Below, piece by piece: positions 15,424 to 23,615 of a stretch of DNA of 64,000 bases. The stretch's first letter is position 1, and each line of letters starts with the position of its first letter. Below the pieces are notes generated by a model that ran no database searches, had not been told where the DNA came from, and was given only the letters and a program-made list of their open reading frames with translations. This DNA comes from Celeribacter neptunius (GTDB lineage: Bacteria > Pseudomonadota > Alphaproteobacteria > Rhodobacterales > Rhodobacteraceae). A program made the position numbers and the translations under genes. Location of the stretch: contig NZ_FORH01000009.1 in assembly GCF_900113955.1 (NCBI RefSeq), positions 123,973-187,972 of the forward strand. The letters are read 5' to 3'.

Positions 15424-16602
15424 TCAGAGGCGTGACAGGAGCGCGGGCGTGGGCCAGGCGTCGGCGGGCAGGCCAAGCTTCTGTTGCACATGTTGTACGG
15501 CTTCGCGGGTCTTTTCGCCGAGGATGCCATCGACGCCGCCGACGTCATATCCCATGCGCACGAGTTTCTGCTGCAACTGTTTCATCTGCGCCCCGGAGAG
15601 ACCGGGCTGGGGATTGCCGGCACTATAGACCGGCGCGCCTTCGAGACGGGTGGCGAAATAGGCCGCCGTCGTCACGTAGACGAAGCTCTTGTTCCACTCG
15701 AAATAGACCTCGAAATTCGGATAGGCGAGGAAGGCCGGACCATTGCGCCCCATCGGCAGGAGGACCGAGGCCTGAAGGTTCGAGGGGCCGAGCGATCCGG
15801 AGCGCGGTTTGACGCCCAATTTGGCCCATTGGCTGACCGTCATCTTGTGATTGAGCCCGGTTTTCGACCAATCGAGGTTCGAGGGCACCACGATCTCCTG
15901 AAGCCACGGTTCATTTGCCCGCCACCCAAGATGGCGCAGCATTTTCGCCCCGGACATCAGCGCGTCGGGCGCCGAGGTCTTGAGCCGGACATGGCCGTCG
16001 CCGTCGCCATCGACGCCATTGGTCAGAATATCTTTCGGCAGCATTTGCACCATGCCGATCTCGCCGGCCCAGGCGCCCTTGGTGGTCGCCGGGTCGAAAT
16101 CGCCATGCTCGAAAAGAGTGAGCGCCGCCAAGACCTGTGGCTGGAACAGCTCCGGACGACGACAATCATGGCTCAGCGTCATCAAGGCGTTCAACGTGTT
16201 GAAATTGCCCTGCACCTGGCCGAAATCGGTCTCCAGCGCCCAGAAGGCCAGAAGCACGCCACGCGACACGCCGAACTCGCGTTCGATCCGGTCAAAGGTG
16301 CTTTTGTACTTCGCCGCATAGGCGGCGCCGTTTTGCATGCGGTTCTGGCTGATGAGCGCCCGGGAAAAGTCGAGAAAATTCTTCTGGAAGACGCCCTGGG
16401 CACGATCGGCCTTGATCACGGCCGGGTCCTGTCGCACCGAAGAAAAGAACCGATCGACACTGGCCGGGGCATGGCCCTGTTGCACGGCGGCCTGTTTCAT
16501 CTTGCTGACGAAGCTGGAAAAGCTTTCGCCACAGGGCACTTCGGCAAGGGCCGGGGTGGCTGTGGCGAGGGAAAGGGCGAGAAGCAAGCCGTGAGAACGC
16601 AT
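15424..16602 (-). CDS. Lytic murein transglycosylase, MltB family, with peptidoglycan-binding domain
   Basis: Periplasmic peptidoglycan lytic transglycosylase of 392 aa. Residues 1-20 are a signal peptide ending PALA; there is no lipobox, so it is soluble. The catalytic domain has Glu124 in FWALETDFGQVQGNF, then GAWAGEIGMVQMLPKDI and the DGDGHV segment typical of MltB. A C-terminal peptidoglycan-binding domain occupies about residues 330-392 (QMKQLQQKLVRMGYDVGG, GILGEKTREAVQHVQQ). It is the second lytic transglycosylase in the window besides the Slt-type gene. Confidence 0.94.
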   Translation of the reverse strand: MRSHGLLLALSLATATPALAEVPCGESFSSFVSKMKQAAVQQGHAPASVDRFFSSVRQDPAVIKADRAQGVFQKNFLDFSRALISQNRMQNGAAYAAKYKSTFDRIEREFGVSRGVLLAFWALETDFGQVQGNFNTLNALMTLSHDCRRPELFQPQVLAALTLFEHGDFDPATTKGAWAGEIGMVQMLPKDILTNGVDGDGDGHVRLKTSAPDALMSGAKMLRHLGWRANEPWLQEIVVPSNLDWSKTGLNHKMTVSQWAKLGVKPRSGSLGPSNLQASVLLPMGRNGPAFLAYPNFEVYFEWNKSFVYVTTAAYFATRLEGAPVYSAGNPQPGLSGAQMKQLQQKLVRMGYDVGGVDGILGEKTREAVQHVQQKLGLPADAWPTPALLSRL

Positions 16603-16653
16603 GAGGTAACCTTCTGATTTCTATTGCGCGCCACGATAGCGAGGCGCCGCTCC

Positions 16654-17568
16654 TCAGGCAAATGACAGAATGGCGACGCGGGCGATCAGGCAGAAAAGCG
16701 CGAAAGCCCAGGCTTGCCAGAGGCGACGGCACGCCCGGTCAATATCCTGCCGCGTGGCGTCGTGCCCTTCCGGATTGACCCATGGGTAGTCGCGCATCTC
16801 GCCGTGATAGGCACGCGGACCCGAGAGCGCGACGTCGAGCGAGCGCGACAGGGCGGCCTCGGGCCAGCCGGCATTGGGCGAGCGGTGGCGGCGGGCCTCA
16901 TGGATCACCTCGTGCCAGAGCGACAGCGGCTTGCCCCATGGAAACAGCAGGAGCGCGGTGAGGCGCGCGGGAACCAGGTTGAGCGCATCGTCGAGCCGGG
17001 CGGCGGCCCAGCCGAAATCGCGATGCCGCTCGGTGCGGTAGCCGATCATGCTGTCGGCGGTGTTGGTGATCTTGTAGACCAGAATGCCGGGCAGGCCGAA
17101 CAGCAGGAACCAAAACGCCGGGGCGATCACCCCGTCGGAGAAATTCTCCGCCGCAGATTCAATGGCGGCGCGGGCGGTGGCGGGTTCATCCATCTCGGTG
17201 GTGTCACGCCCGACGATCATCGCGACTGCATGACGCCCCTCGGCAAGCGACTTGGTGAGGCCGGTGGCGACCGCTTTGACATGGTCGATCAGCGATTTCT
17301 GGGCCAGAAGCACGGCGCCGAGCAGAATCTCAATCCCGGGCAGCTGCCGCAAGACCTGTCCGGCCCACCACGCCCCAAGGACCAGCACCAGTATCAGGGC
17401 AACCCCCTTGGCCTTGCGCCCGGCGCCGCAGTTGAAACTCCGATCGGCCCAGCCGATCAACCGCCCCATAAGGACGGCCGGATGCGGCAGACGGTCCCAG
17501 AGCCATTTTGGTTCGCCGAATATCGCATCGAGAAGGAGCGCCAAGGTGAGCGCAGCGGCATGGCTCAC
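16654..17568 (-). CDS. cobD: Adenosylcobinamide-phosphate synthase (CobD/CbiB)
   Basis: Integral membrane enzyme that joins adenosylcobyric acid with (R)-1-amino-2-propanol O-phosphate to make adenosylcobinamide phosphate. The 304-aa protein begins with a hydrophobic helix containing LLLDAIFGEPKW (about residues 11-22). Other family motifs are AIESAAENFSDGVIAP, YKITNTADSMIGY and SPNAGWPEAA. Its ATG overlaps the cobC stop by ATGA, so cobC-cobD form a two-gene cobalamin operon. No cobalamin riboswitch is visible upstream. Confidence 0.95.
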   Translation of the reverse strand: MSHAAALTLALLLDAIFGEPKWLWDRLPHPAVLMGRLIGWADRSFNCGAGRKAKGVALILVLVLGAWWAGQVLRQLPGIEILLGAVLLAQKSLIDHVKAVATGLTKSLAEGRHAVAMIVGRDTTEMDEPATARAAIESAAENFSDGVIAPAFWFLLFGLPGILVYKITNTADSMIGYRTERHRDFGWAAARLDDALNLVPARLTALLLFPWGKPLSLWHEVIHEARRHRSPNAGWPEAALSRSLDVALSGPRAYHGEMRDYPWVNPEGHDATRQDIDRACRRLWQAWAFALFCLIARVAILSFA

Positions 17569-18500
17569 AGGGCCGCCTCCAGTTGCGCCCAGCCATGTTC
17601 GGGTGGCAGGCCGAGCCGGACCCAGCGCTCCGAATAGGGGAAGATGCGCGACCAGATGCGCCCTTTGGCCAAACGTTCCTGAAAGGCCCGGGCATTGTCG
17701 GTCTCGTAAAGCCGGAAGAGCGTCGTGCCACCGATAAGTTTTGCGCCTTTTTTGTCAAATATCGCGTCAAGCCTCGAAATATCATGTTGTAATTTGATCC
17801 TTGTGCGCATGGCCCAATCCGGATCATTGAGTGCGACCGTGCCGATGGCAAGCGCCGGGCCGGAGACCGCCCAGGGGCCTGTAAGGGTGGCCAGCCGATC
17901 GATCAGCTCCGGCGCGCCAATGGCGAAGCCGAGCCGCAGCCCCGCGAGTCCCCAGAATTTGCCGAAGCTCTTGAGCACCAGTGTGCGCCCGTCGCGCACC
18001 CGCTCGATATGGCTTTCGTCGGGCATCACATCGCAGAAGCTTTCGTCGATGATGGTGAAGGGCGCGGTGAAATTTTCGCTGCGCCAAAGCCGCCCGTCGG
18101 GATTGTTGGGATGCACCGCGACTTGCACCGATGGTTCGGCCGCGGTGACGCGCCAGCCATGCGCTTCGAATGCCCCGGCATGTTCATTATAGGTGGGTCT
18201 GCGGATCTCGACCGCGCCTTTGGGCCAGAGCGCCGGCAGCCGAGCGATCAGGCTCGACGCTCCCGGGGCGGCCAGAATGGCAGCGCCATGCGGGACCTTC
18301 CAGAATGTCCGGGCGGCTTGAATGAGCGCGTCCTGTGCGGCGGCATCGGGCAGGGCGGTCCAGGCCGCCTCCGGGATGTTGCCAATCGGATAGGGGGTCG
18401 GATTGATGCCGGTGGAGAGATCGATCCAATCGGATTTCTCGCCGCCGAATCGGGCGACCGCCGCATCCAGCCCGCCGCCATGATCGCGATGTCTGCTCAT
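17565..18500 (-). CDS. cobC: Threonine-phosphate decarboxylase CobC
   Basis: PLP-dependent class I/II aminotransferase-fold enzyme that decarboxylates L-threonine-O-3-phosphate to aminopropanol phosphate, the substrate of CobD encoded next. The 311-aa protein starts MSRHRDHGGGLDAA; WIDLSTGINPTPYP is the typical CobC N-terminal motif. NNPDGR and SFGKFWGLAGLRLGF carry the PLP contacts, with Lys181 as the likely Schiff-base lysine. It is somewhat shorter than other members at the C-terminus. ATG 18500 is chosen over further upstream starts that add only unrelated polar residues. Confidence 0.93.
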   Translation of the reverse strand: MSRHRDHGGGLDAAVARFGGEKSDWIDLSTGINPTPYPIGNIPEAAWTALPDAAAQDALIQAARTFWKVPHGAAILAAPGASSLIARLPALWPKGAVEIRRPTYNEHAGAFEAHGWRVTAAEPSVQVAVHPNNPDGRLWRSENFTAPFTIIDESFCDVMPDESHIERVRDGRTLVLKSFGKFWGLAGLRLGFAIGAPELIDRLATLTGPWAVSGPALAIGTVALNDPDWAMRTRIKLQHDISRLDAIFDKKGAKLIGGTTLFRLYETDNARAFQERLAKGRIWSRIFPYSERWVRLGLPPEHGWAQLEAAL

Positions 18501-18600
18501 CTGTGGTCTCCGCCCCCGCTGATCATCTGTCCGATTTTGACGCGATACGCGGCAGTTATCTGTATATGCATCTTGTTTTGCCCCGGCGAAATGTGAACGC

Positions 18601-18618
18601 AAGTTAAAATCTTAACTT
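18601..18618. promoter_or_regulatory. 18-bp palindrome between cobC and an orphan receiver gene
   Basis: AAGTTAA (18601-18607) and TTAACTT (18612-18618) flank AATC, a perfect AT-rich dyad in the 246-nt divergent spacer. It is about 100 nt from cobC and 129 nt from the plus-strand gene. It is a plausible operator for either gene; the regulator is unknown. The rest of the spacer shows nothing I can assign. Confidence 0.5.
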
Positions 18619-18746
18619 TTCTTTCCATCTCGTGACTTGGGCCCTAGATTACTCCGGTATAAAAGGAACGACAGGGTGAACTGTCGAATCCTCTCTCAAG
18701 GTAAATGATAGCGTGATGTGCGCGGCTTGGCCGTGCATGGGGTGAT

Positions 18747-19112
18747 ATGCAGGTATTGATCGTCGAAAGCAGTCCGGAGCTTGGCAAGATATGGCAGCGC
18801 CATCTTGAACGCCAGGGAATGACGGTGGTGCTGGTCGGTGGTCAGGAGGATGCGATCACCTATTTGCACGACTCGGCGCCGGATCTGATTGTGATGGATC
18901 TGATTCTCGAGGAGGGCTCCGCCTTCGCCATCGCCGATTATGCCAATTACCGCTATCCGGACACCCGGGTGATCTTTACCACCAATGCGAGCTTCTTCTC
19001 GGACGGTTCGATCTTTCAGCACGTGGCCAATGCCTGTGCCTTTCTGCCGAAACAGGTCGATCCCGACGACCTGAGCGCCATGGTGGCCTATTACGGCAAA
19101 GAGGCGTCCTGA
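18747..19112 (+). CDS. Stand-alone response regulator receiver domain protein
   Basis: Single receiver domain of 121 aa with no output domain. Phosphorylatable Asp51 sits in LIVMDLIL, the conserved Thr is in IFTTNA and Lys in FLPKQ. The acidic pocket at the start of the fold is weak: VESSP has Glu7 but Ser8-Ser9 where two acidic residues are usual, so Mg2+ binding may be reduced. No histidine kinase is nearby. It may act as a phosphate sink or protein-protein switch. Confidence 0.85.
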   Translation: MQVLIVESSPELGKIWQRHLERQGMTVVLVGGQEDAITYLHDSAPDLIVMDLILEEGSAFAIADYANYRYPDTRVIFTTNASFFSDGSIFQHVANACAFLPKQVDPDDLSAMVAYYGKEAS

Positions 19113-19169
19113 GCCGGGATCGGGGGCCGGTGTCCGACCGGTCGTCCCGGCCGAATGTCTGACCCGCCT

Positions 19170-20144
19170 TTAGCCCCGCCCGTGTGGTTCCTCGAAATCG
19201 ATCTGTGGTGAGACCGGGACGATCCGAGTCGGGTTGATCATGTCGTGGCTGAAATAATAATGCCGCAGGATATGGTCGAACTGCACCGTCTCACGCACCC
19301 CCGGCCATTGATAGAGCTCGCGGGTATGGCCCCAGAGGTTCGGGTAGTCCTTGATCATGCGTCGGTTGCATTTGAAATGCGTGTGATAGACCTTGTCGAA
19401 GCGGATGAGCGTGGTGAACAGACGCCAGTCGGCCTCGGTGATCGTCTCGCCAAGGAGGTAGCGTTTTTTCCCCAGGTGTTCGTCCAGCCAGTCGAGGGTG
19501 TCGAACAGCTCGGTGACGGCCTCGTCATAGGCCTCCTGCGTGGTGGCGAAGCCGGATTTGTAGACGCCGTTGTTCACCGCGTGATAGACGCGCTGGTTCA
19601 TCTCTTCGATCTTGTCGCGCAGCTCTTCGGGCCAGAAGTCGAGCCGGTTTCCGGTCAATCCGTCGAAGGCGGAATTGAACATTCTGATGATTTCCGAGGA
19701 TTCATTCGACACGATTGTGTGTGTTTTCTTGTCCCAGAGGACAGGCACGGTGACCCGACCGGAGGCCTTGGGATCGGCCTCGGTATAGACGTCGCGCAGG
19801 AAAGGCTTGCCCATCAGCGTGTCGCCGCTGGCGCCCGCGAAATCATCGGCAAATGTCCAGCCATCCGTGAGCATGTCGGGATGCACCACCGAGGTGGTGA
19901 TGTGATCCTCGAGCCCTTTGAGCTTGCGAAAGATCAGGGTGCGGTGTGCCCAGGGGCAGGCATAGGAGACATAGAGATGATAGCGCCCGCTTTCGGCGGT
20001 AAAACCGCCCTCGCCCGAGGGGCCGGCCGCGCCATCCGGGGTCACCCAGTTGCGATAGCCCGCGGTGCTGCGTCGAAACCGTCCGCCGGAGGCGGAGGTG
20101 TCATACCATGTGTCGTGCCAGATGCCGTCTTGCAAAAATCCCAT
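19170..20144 (-). CDS. Glutathionyl-hydroquinone reductase (omega-class GST, ECM4/YqjG family)
   Basis: Cytosolic enzyme that reduces glutathionyl-hydroquinones to free hydroquinones using glutathione. The 324-aa protein has catalytic Cys63 in YACPWAHRTL, followed by VPVLWDKKTHTIVSNESSEI (glutathione site with the SNES turn) and a helical C-terminal domain with LGETITEADWRLFTTLIRFD. Length and motifs match YqjG/Xi-class enzymes rather than ordinary GSTs. ATG 20144 (MGFLQDGIWH) gives the family N-terminus. No quinone-degradation genes are adjacent. Confidence 0.93.
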   Translation of the reverse strand: MGFLQDGIWHDTWYDTSASGGRFRRSTAGYRNWVTPDGAAGPSGEGGFTAESGRYHLYVSYACPWAHRTLIFRKLKGLEDHITTSVVHPDMLTDGWTFADDFAGASGDTLMGKPFLRDVYTEADPKASGRVTVPVLWDKKTHTIVSNESSEIIRMFNSAFDGLTGNRLDFWPEELRDKIEEMNQRVYHAVNNGVYKSGFATTQEAYDEAVTELFDTLDWLDEHLGKKRYLLGETITEADWRLFTTLIRFDKVYHTHFKCNRRMIKDYPNLWGHTRELYQWPGVRETVQFDHILRHYYFSHDMINPTRIVPVSPQIDFEEPHGRG

Positions 20145-20284
20145 GATCTGCGTCCTCGCGGGTTTCTCATGTGTTCCGTGTTCGAAACACACCTAATGGC
20201 AATGCGACGATGCGCAAACAGGAGTCAGGGCGCACAATCGGTGCGCAAACGCACATTTGCCGCAGGCCCTGCGTGGCAAAGAAA

Positions 20285-20313
20285 TTGCGAACGGGGCCTG
20301 GCTTGCCTATAAG
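20285..20313 (+). promoter_or_regulatory. Putative sigma70 promoter of the 73-aa gene
   Basis: TTGCGA (20285-20290), a 17-nt spacer and TATAAG (20308-20313) form a good sigma70-like promoter. The predicted start, near 20320, lies about 77 nt before the ATG at 20397. Confidence 0.45.
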
Positions 20314-20396
20314 AAACCCATCCTGACGCTCAAAGGGCATTTCGGACGACCCCGTGGCGCTGATCGCCATTGAGGCCTCAAGACGAAGGACATGAC

Positions 20397-20618
20397 ATGA
20401 CCCGTATTCTGACAGCTCTCTTCACCATGATCGCGATGCCGGCTCTGGCCCATCCGGGCCATATCGGCGAGATTGCCGGCCACAATCACTGGTTGGCGGG
20501 GGCGGCCATCGGCGCGGCGATCGCGATTGCGATCTGGGGCGCGATCAAGGGCAAGAAGGAAGAGGTCGAAGAGGCCGAGCTCGAAGAAGAGATCGAGGCT
20601 GAGCCGCAAGAGGCCTGA
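20397..20618 (+). CDS. Small His-containing exported/membrane protein (DUF6732-like)
   Basis: A 73-aa protein with an N-terminal signal-like helix ending ALAHPGHIGEIAGHNHW, a second hydrophobic helix (WLAGAAIGAAIAIAIWGAI) and a strongly acidic tail of Glu residues. From memory it resembles the small Rhodobacteraceae family DUF6732. The HPGH..GHNH cluster after the signal peptide could bind a metal in the periplasm; this is inference. ATG 20397 is used rather than an upstream in-frame start, because it begins the signal peptide. Confidence 0.78.
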   Translation: MTRILTALFTMIAMPALAHPGHIGEIAGHNHWLAGAAIGAAIAIAIWGAIKGKKEEVEEAELEEEIEAEPQEA

Positions 20619-20641
20619 GCCGCTTCTCGCCGCGCACCCTG

Positions 20642-20668
20642 TTTTGCCGCAACATGGCTGTGGCAAAA
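20642..20668. repeat. Inverted repeat between two small genes
   Basis: TTTTGCC (20642-20648) and GGCAAAA (20662-20668) pair around 13 nt, 24 nt after the stop at 20618. It could act as a weak terminator, though the A run is followed by CG, not a U tract. Confidence 0.35.
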
Positions 20669-20831
20669 ACGTAGCTGCAGCAAACATGTGACTCTTTGCA
20701 CCTGCGGCACAACTGATCCTTTGGGTTAACTTGACGGAAACGATGTTCGCGTCATCCTTGAACGCGAAGGGGCCTCTCCCGAAAGAGCGGCCCCGCGACG
20801 ACTTGCGAAGGGACGGCTTGTGGAGGGACTC

Positions 20832-21182
20832 ATGTCTGATTTTTTGCCCAAAGAGGTGCGCGAGGGGCTCGAACTGGCTCGCAAACGCGATCTCAAGCGC
20901 CGCTCGCGGCTGCGTGTGCGGGTGGGGGACGAGACCTATCCGATTCTGCGCAGCTGGGAAGACGGTTTTGCACTCGACCGCGACAATGCCGATCATCTGC
21001 GTGGGTTGGTCGATGTCTATGACGGCACCCGCCACCTCTATCAGGCGCTGATCGTGGCCTCGACGGACGATGGCCATGAGATGAGTTTCGAATTCAAACG
21101 TGCCACGCCCGCGAGCGACAAGCCGCCGCTGGATTACCTCCGGGCCGAGGATGCGCCGGTGGCGCTTCTGGGCCGCGATTGA
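20832..21182 (+). CDS. Conserved hypothetical cytosolic protein (116 aa)
   Basis: Soluble protein starting MSDFLPKEVREGLELARKRD, with a basic helix (KRDLKRRSRLRVRV) followed by beta-rich sequence DETYPILRSWEDGFALDRD and GLVDVYDGTRHLYQALIVAS. The beta segment looks like a small PilZ-like barrel, with RR and a D..D spacing before it, but the family is not certain. GGAGGG 6 nt before the ATG supports the start. A strong bidirectional terminator follows. Confidence 0.75.
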   Translation: MSDFLPKEVREGLELARKRDLKRRSRLRVRVGDETYPILRSWEDGFALDRDNADHLRGLVDVYDGTRHLYQALIVASTDDGHEMSFEFKRATPASDKPPLDYLRAEDAPVALLGRD

Positions 21183-21206
21183 AATCGGGGCGAAGAGATA
21201 GAATGC

Positions 21207-21241
21207 AAAAAGCCGGTGCGAGATGTGCACCGGCTTTTTTT
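21207..21241. terminator. Bidirectional Rho-independent terminator
   Basis: AGCCGGTGC (21211-21219) pairs perfectly with GCACCGGCT (21227-21235) around a 7-nt loop. It is flanked by an A run on the left and T residues to 21241 on the right. It serves both the plus-strand gene ending at 21182 and the minus-strand aminotransferase ending at 21261. Confidence 0.9.
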
Positions 21242-21260
21242 ATGTTCTCTGCGCCCCAGA

Positions 21261-22439
21261 TCACTGAAGATCGCTGAACGCCTCTTTCAGGCGATGACAG
21301 GCGGTTTCGACGATGCTGCGCGGCGTGGCGAGGTTGAACCGCAGGAAGTTCTCGCCGCCCAGCCCAAAGGTCGGCCCGTGATTGGGGGCGATATGCGCCT
21401 GTTTCTCCACCCGGGCGGTGAATTCTTCGCGCGACATGCCGGTGCCGGAGAAATCGACCCAGGCCAGATAGGTGGCCTCGAGGGGCATCGAGGTGAGGCC
21501 CGGGATCTCGGCAATGGCGGCGTCAAAGAGCTGACGGTTGCCGTCGAGATAGGCGGTCAGCTCATCGACCCAGGCCGCGCCTTCGGGCGAATAGGCGGCG
21601 GTGGCCATCTCCAGACCAAAGGAATTGGCGGAAATCCCCAGCGCGGCCATGCGGCTCGCGAAAGTGGCGCGGAGCTTCGGATCGGCGATGATCACATTGC
21701 CAGAATGGGTGCCGGCGATGTTGAAAGTCTTGGTGGTGGCCGACATCATGATCAACCGATCGGAAATGCCCTCGATCAGCGCCATCGGCGTGTGTGTGTG
21801 GCCCGGCATCACCAGATCGTGGTGGATCTCGTCAGAGACAAGGATCAGGTCGTGACGTTTGCAGAAATCCGCGACGCCTTCGAGTTCGGCGCGGGTCCAG
21901 ACGCGCCCGCCCGGGTTATGCGGCGAACAGAGCACCAGCATGGTCTCCTTGCCGCTCATCTGCGCGTCCCAGGCGTCGAAATCCATTTGGTACTTGCCGT
22001 CCACCAGCGCCAGCGGGCATTCGACCACGTCGCGCCCGGCGGCTTTGATCACCCGGTGAAAGGCGTGATAGACCGGCGTCATCAGCACCACGCCATCGCC
22101 CGGCTGGGTAAAGGCATCGACGCAGAGCGCCGTGCCGTTGACCAGCCCGTGGGTGGTAAAGATCTCTTCCTCGCCGACGGACCAGCCGTGGCGGGTCTTC
22201 ATCCACCAGATGATCGCCGCCTTGTACGCGCTGTCATCGCCGAAATAGCCGTAGATGCCATGGGCGGTCATTTTTTCCAGCGCCGCCTGCACCGAGGCCG
22301 GCGGGCGGAAATCCATATCCGCGACCCACATGGCGATCCCGTCTTCGGCGGGGACACCGTAGAGATCCTCCATCTTGTCCCATTTGGCACAATGGGTTCC
22401 GAAACGCGGGATGATCGGGTCGAACAGCGGATTGGTCAT
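21261..22439 (-). CDS. MalY/PatB-type PLP-dependent cystathionine beta-lyase/aminotransferase
   Basis: Fold-type I PLP enzyme of 392 aa; family members cleave C-S bonds of cystathionine or cysteine conjugates. AMWVADMDFRPPASV (about residues 36-50) and YGYFGDD are the family N-terminal motifs; SPHNPGGRVW and VSDEIHHDLV contact PLP, and Lys237 in SATTKTFNIAG is the Schiff-base lysine. The start at 22439 (MTNPLFDPII) follows GAAGG. It is monocistronic, diverging from the deformylase cluster. Confidence 0.92.
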   Translation of the reverse strand: MTNPLFDPIIPRFGTHCAKWDKMEDLYGVPAEDGIAMWVADMDFRPPASVQAALEKMTAHGIYGYFGDDSAYKAAIIWWMKTRHGWSVGEEEIFTTHGLVNGTALCVDAFTQPGDGVVLMTPVYHAFHRVIKAAGRDVVECPLALVDGKYQMDFDAWDAQMSGKETMLVLCSPHNPGGRVWTRAELEGVADFCKRHDLILVSDEIHHDLVMPGHTHTPMALIEGISDRLIMMSATTKTFNIAGTHSGNVIIADPKLRATFASRMAALGISANSFGLEMATAAYSPEGAAWVDELTAYLDGNRQLFDAAIAEIPGLTSMPLEATYLAWVDFSGTGMSREEFTARVEKQAHIAPNHGPTFGLGGENFLRFNLATPRSIVETACHRLKEAFSDLQ

Positions 22440-22593
22440 GAAGCTTCCTTCGGAGTTGCGGCGGTGCGCGTGGCGTCTGATATCGAGGCAGAGCCTAATC
22501 CGGCATGTCGGCGGAGGAAAACTGAAAATCCCGCAGGAGGGGCTGGGCGTTTTCGCGCGCCTCCCAGTTGCGCGGGACGAGCGCATCGCCTAA

Positions 22594-23124
22594 ATGCAAG
22601 GCATGACGCTGAAACCGATCCTGATCCATCCCGACCCGCGCTTGAAGAAGCATTGCGACCCCGTGACCGAGTTCGACAAAGATCTCGCACGGTTCGCCGA
22701 TGATATGCTCGAGACCATGTATGAGGCGCCGGGCATCGGCCTGGCCGCGCCACAGGTCGGACTGATCAAGCGTATGCTGGTGATGGATTGCGCTAAGGAA
22801 GCCGAAGGCACGCCGGAGCCGATGGTGCTGATCAACCCGGAAGTGACCTGGAAAAGCGAAGAGCGCAATGTCTACGAAGAGGGCTGTCTCTCGATCCCCG
22901 GCCAATATGCCGAGGTGGAACGCCCCAAGATGGTCCGCGTCAGCTGGCAGGATGTCGAGGGCAAGCCGCATGAGCAGGAGTTCGACGCGCTTTGGGCGAC
23001 CTGCGTGCAGCATGAGATCGACCATCTCGATGGCGTTCTCTTCATCGATTATCTGAAACCGCTCAAGCGTCAGATGATCACCCGCAAGATGCAGAAGCTG
23101 AAACGCGAAAAGGCCCGCGCCTGA
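22594..23124 (+). CDS. def: Peptide deformylase (complete motifs)
   Basis: Metalloenzyme that removes the formyl group from nascent N-formylmethionine peptides. All three motifs are intact: GIGLAAPQVG (residues 48-57), EEGCLSIPG with metal Cys98, and QHEIDHLDG with His140, catalytic Glu141 and His144. The Lys/Arg-rich C-terminus (RKMQKLKREKARA) resembles the ribosome-binding helix of E. coli Def. The ATG at 22603 is an equally plausible start. It is the first of three tandem paralogues followed by fmt, and its stop overlaps the next start (TGATG). Confidence 0.96.
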   Translation: MQGMTLKPILIHPDPRLKKHCDPVTEFDKDLARFADDMLETMYEAPGIGLAAPQVGLIKRMLVMDCAKEAEGTPEPMVLINPEVTWKSEERNVYEEGCLSIPGQYAEVERPKMVRVSWQDVEGKPHEQEFDALWATCVQHEIDHLDGVLFIDYLKPLKRQMITRKMQKLKREKARA

Positions 23125-23615
23125 TGGCGCTGCGCGAGATCCTGCTCTGGCCAGATGCGCGTCTGAGCACGCTCTGCGCCCCGGTGGCGGAGATCACGGA
23201 TGAGATCCGCACACTGGTCGCCGATATGTTCGAGACCATGTATGCCGCCCCGGGCCGGGGGCTGGCCGGGCCGCAGGTCGGTGCGATGCTGCGGCTTTTT
23301 GTGATGGATGCCACTTGGAAAGAAGGCGAGAAGACGCCGCAGGTGGTGATCAATCCCGAGATCGTTTTTCTGTCCGATGAGACCTGCGAGATGGACGAGG
23401 GCTGCCTGTCGATCCCGGGCATCACCGTCGCCGTGACCCGACCCGAGAGGATCACCCTGCGTTGGTCCGATCTTGACGGCGTCACTCATGAGCGCGAAAT
23501 GACGGGCGCCGAGGCCCGCATCGCCCAGCATGAGTTCGACCATCTCGACGGCCTGGTGCATTTCGACCGGGTGGACACGAAGACCCGTGCCCGGCTTGAG
23601 GAGATCTACGGATGA
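23124..23615 (+). CDS. Second peptide deformylase paralogue (complete motifs)
   Basis: A 163-aa deformylase with GRGLAGPQVG (residues 44-53), DEGCLSIPG with metal Cys94, and QHEFDHLDG with His136, Glu137 and His140, so catalysis should be possible. It lacks the basic C-terminal helix of the first copy and ends ARLEEIYG. The ATG at 23124 overlaps the previous TGA, and its own end overlaps the third copy by 4 nt. Shared VAEITDEIR residues and near-identical codons there suggest that it and the third copy arose by duplication. Confidence 0.94.
   Translation: MALREILLWPDARLSTLCAPVAEITDEIRTLVADMFETMYAAPGRGLAGPQVGAMLRLFVMDATWKEGEKTPQVVINPEIVFLSDETCEMDEGCLSIPGITVAVTRPERITLRWSDLDGVTHEREMTGAEARIAQHEFDHLDGLVHFDRVDTKTRARLEEIYG

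Noticed and set aside
18501..18746. Cobalamin riboswitch before cobC
   Set aside because: No conserved B12-box sequence found on either strand of the spacer; only the palindrome is evident.
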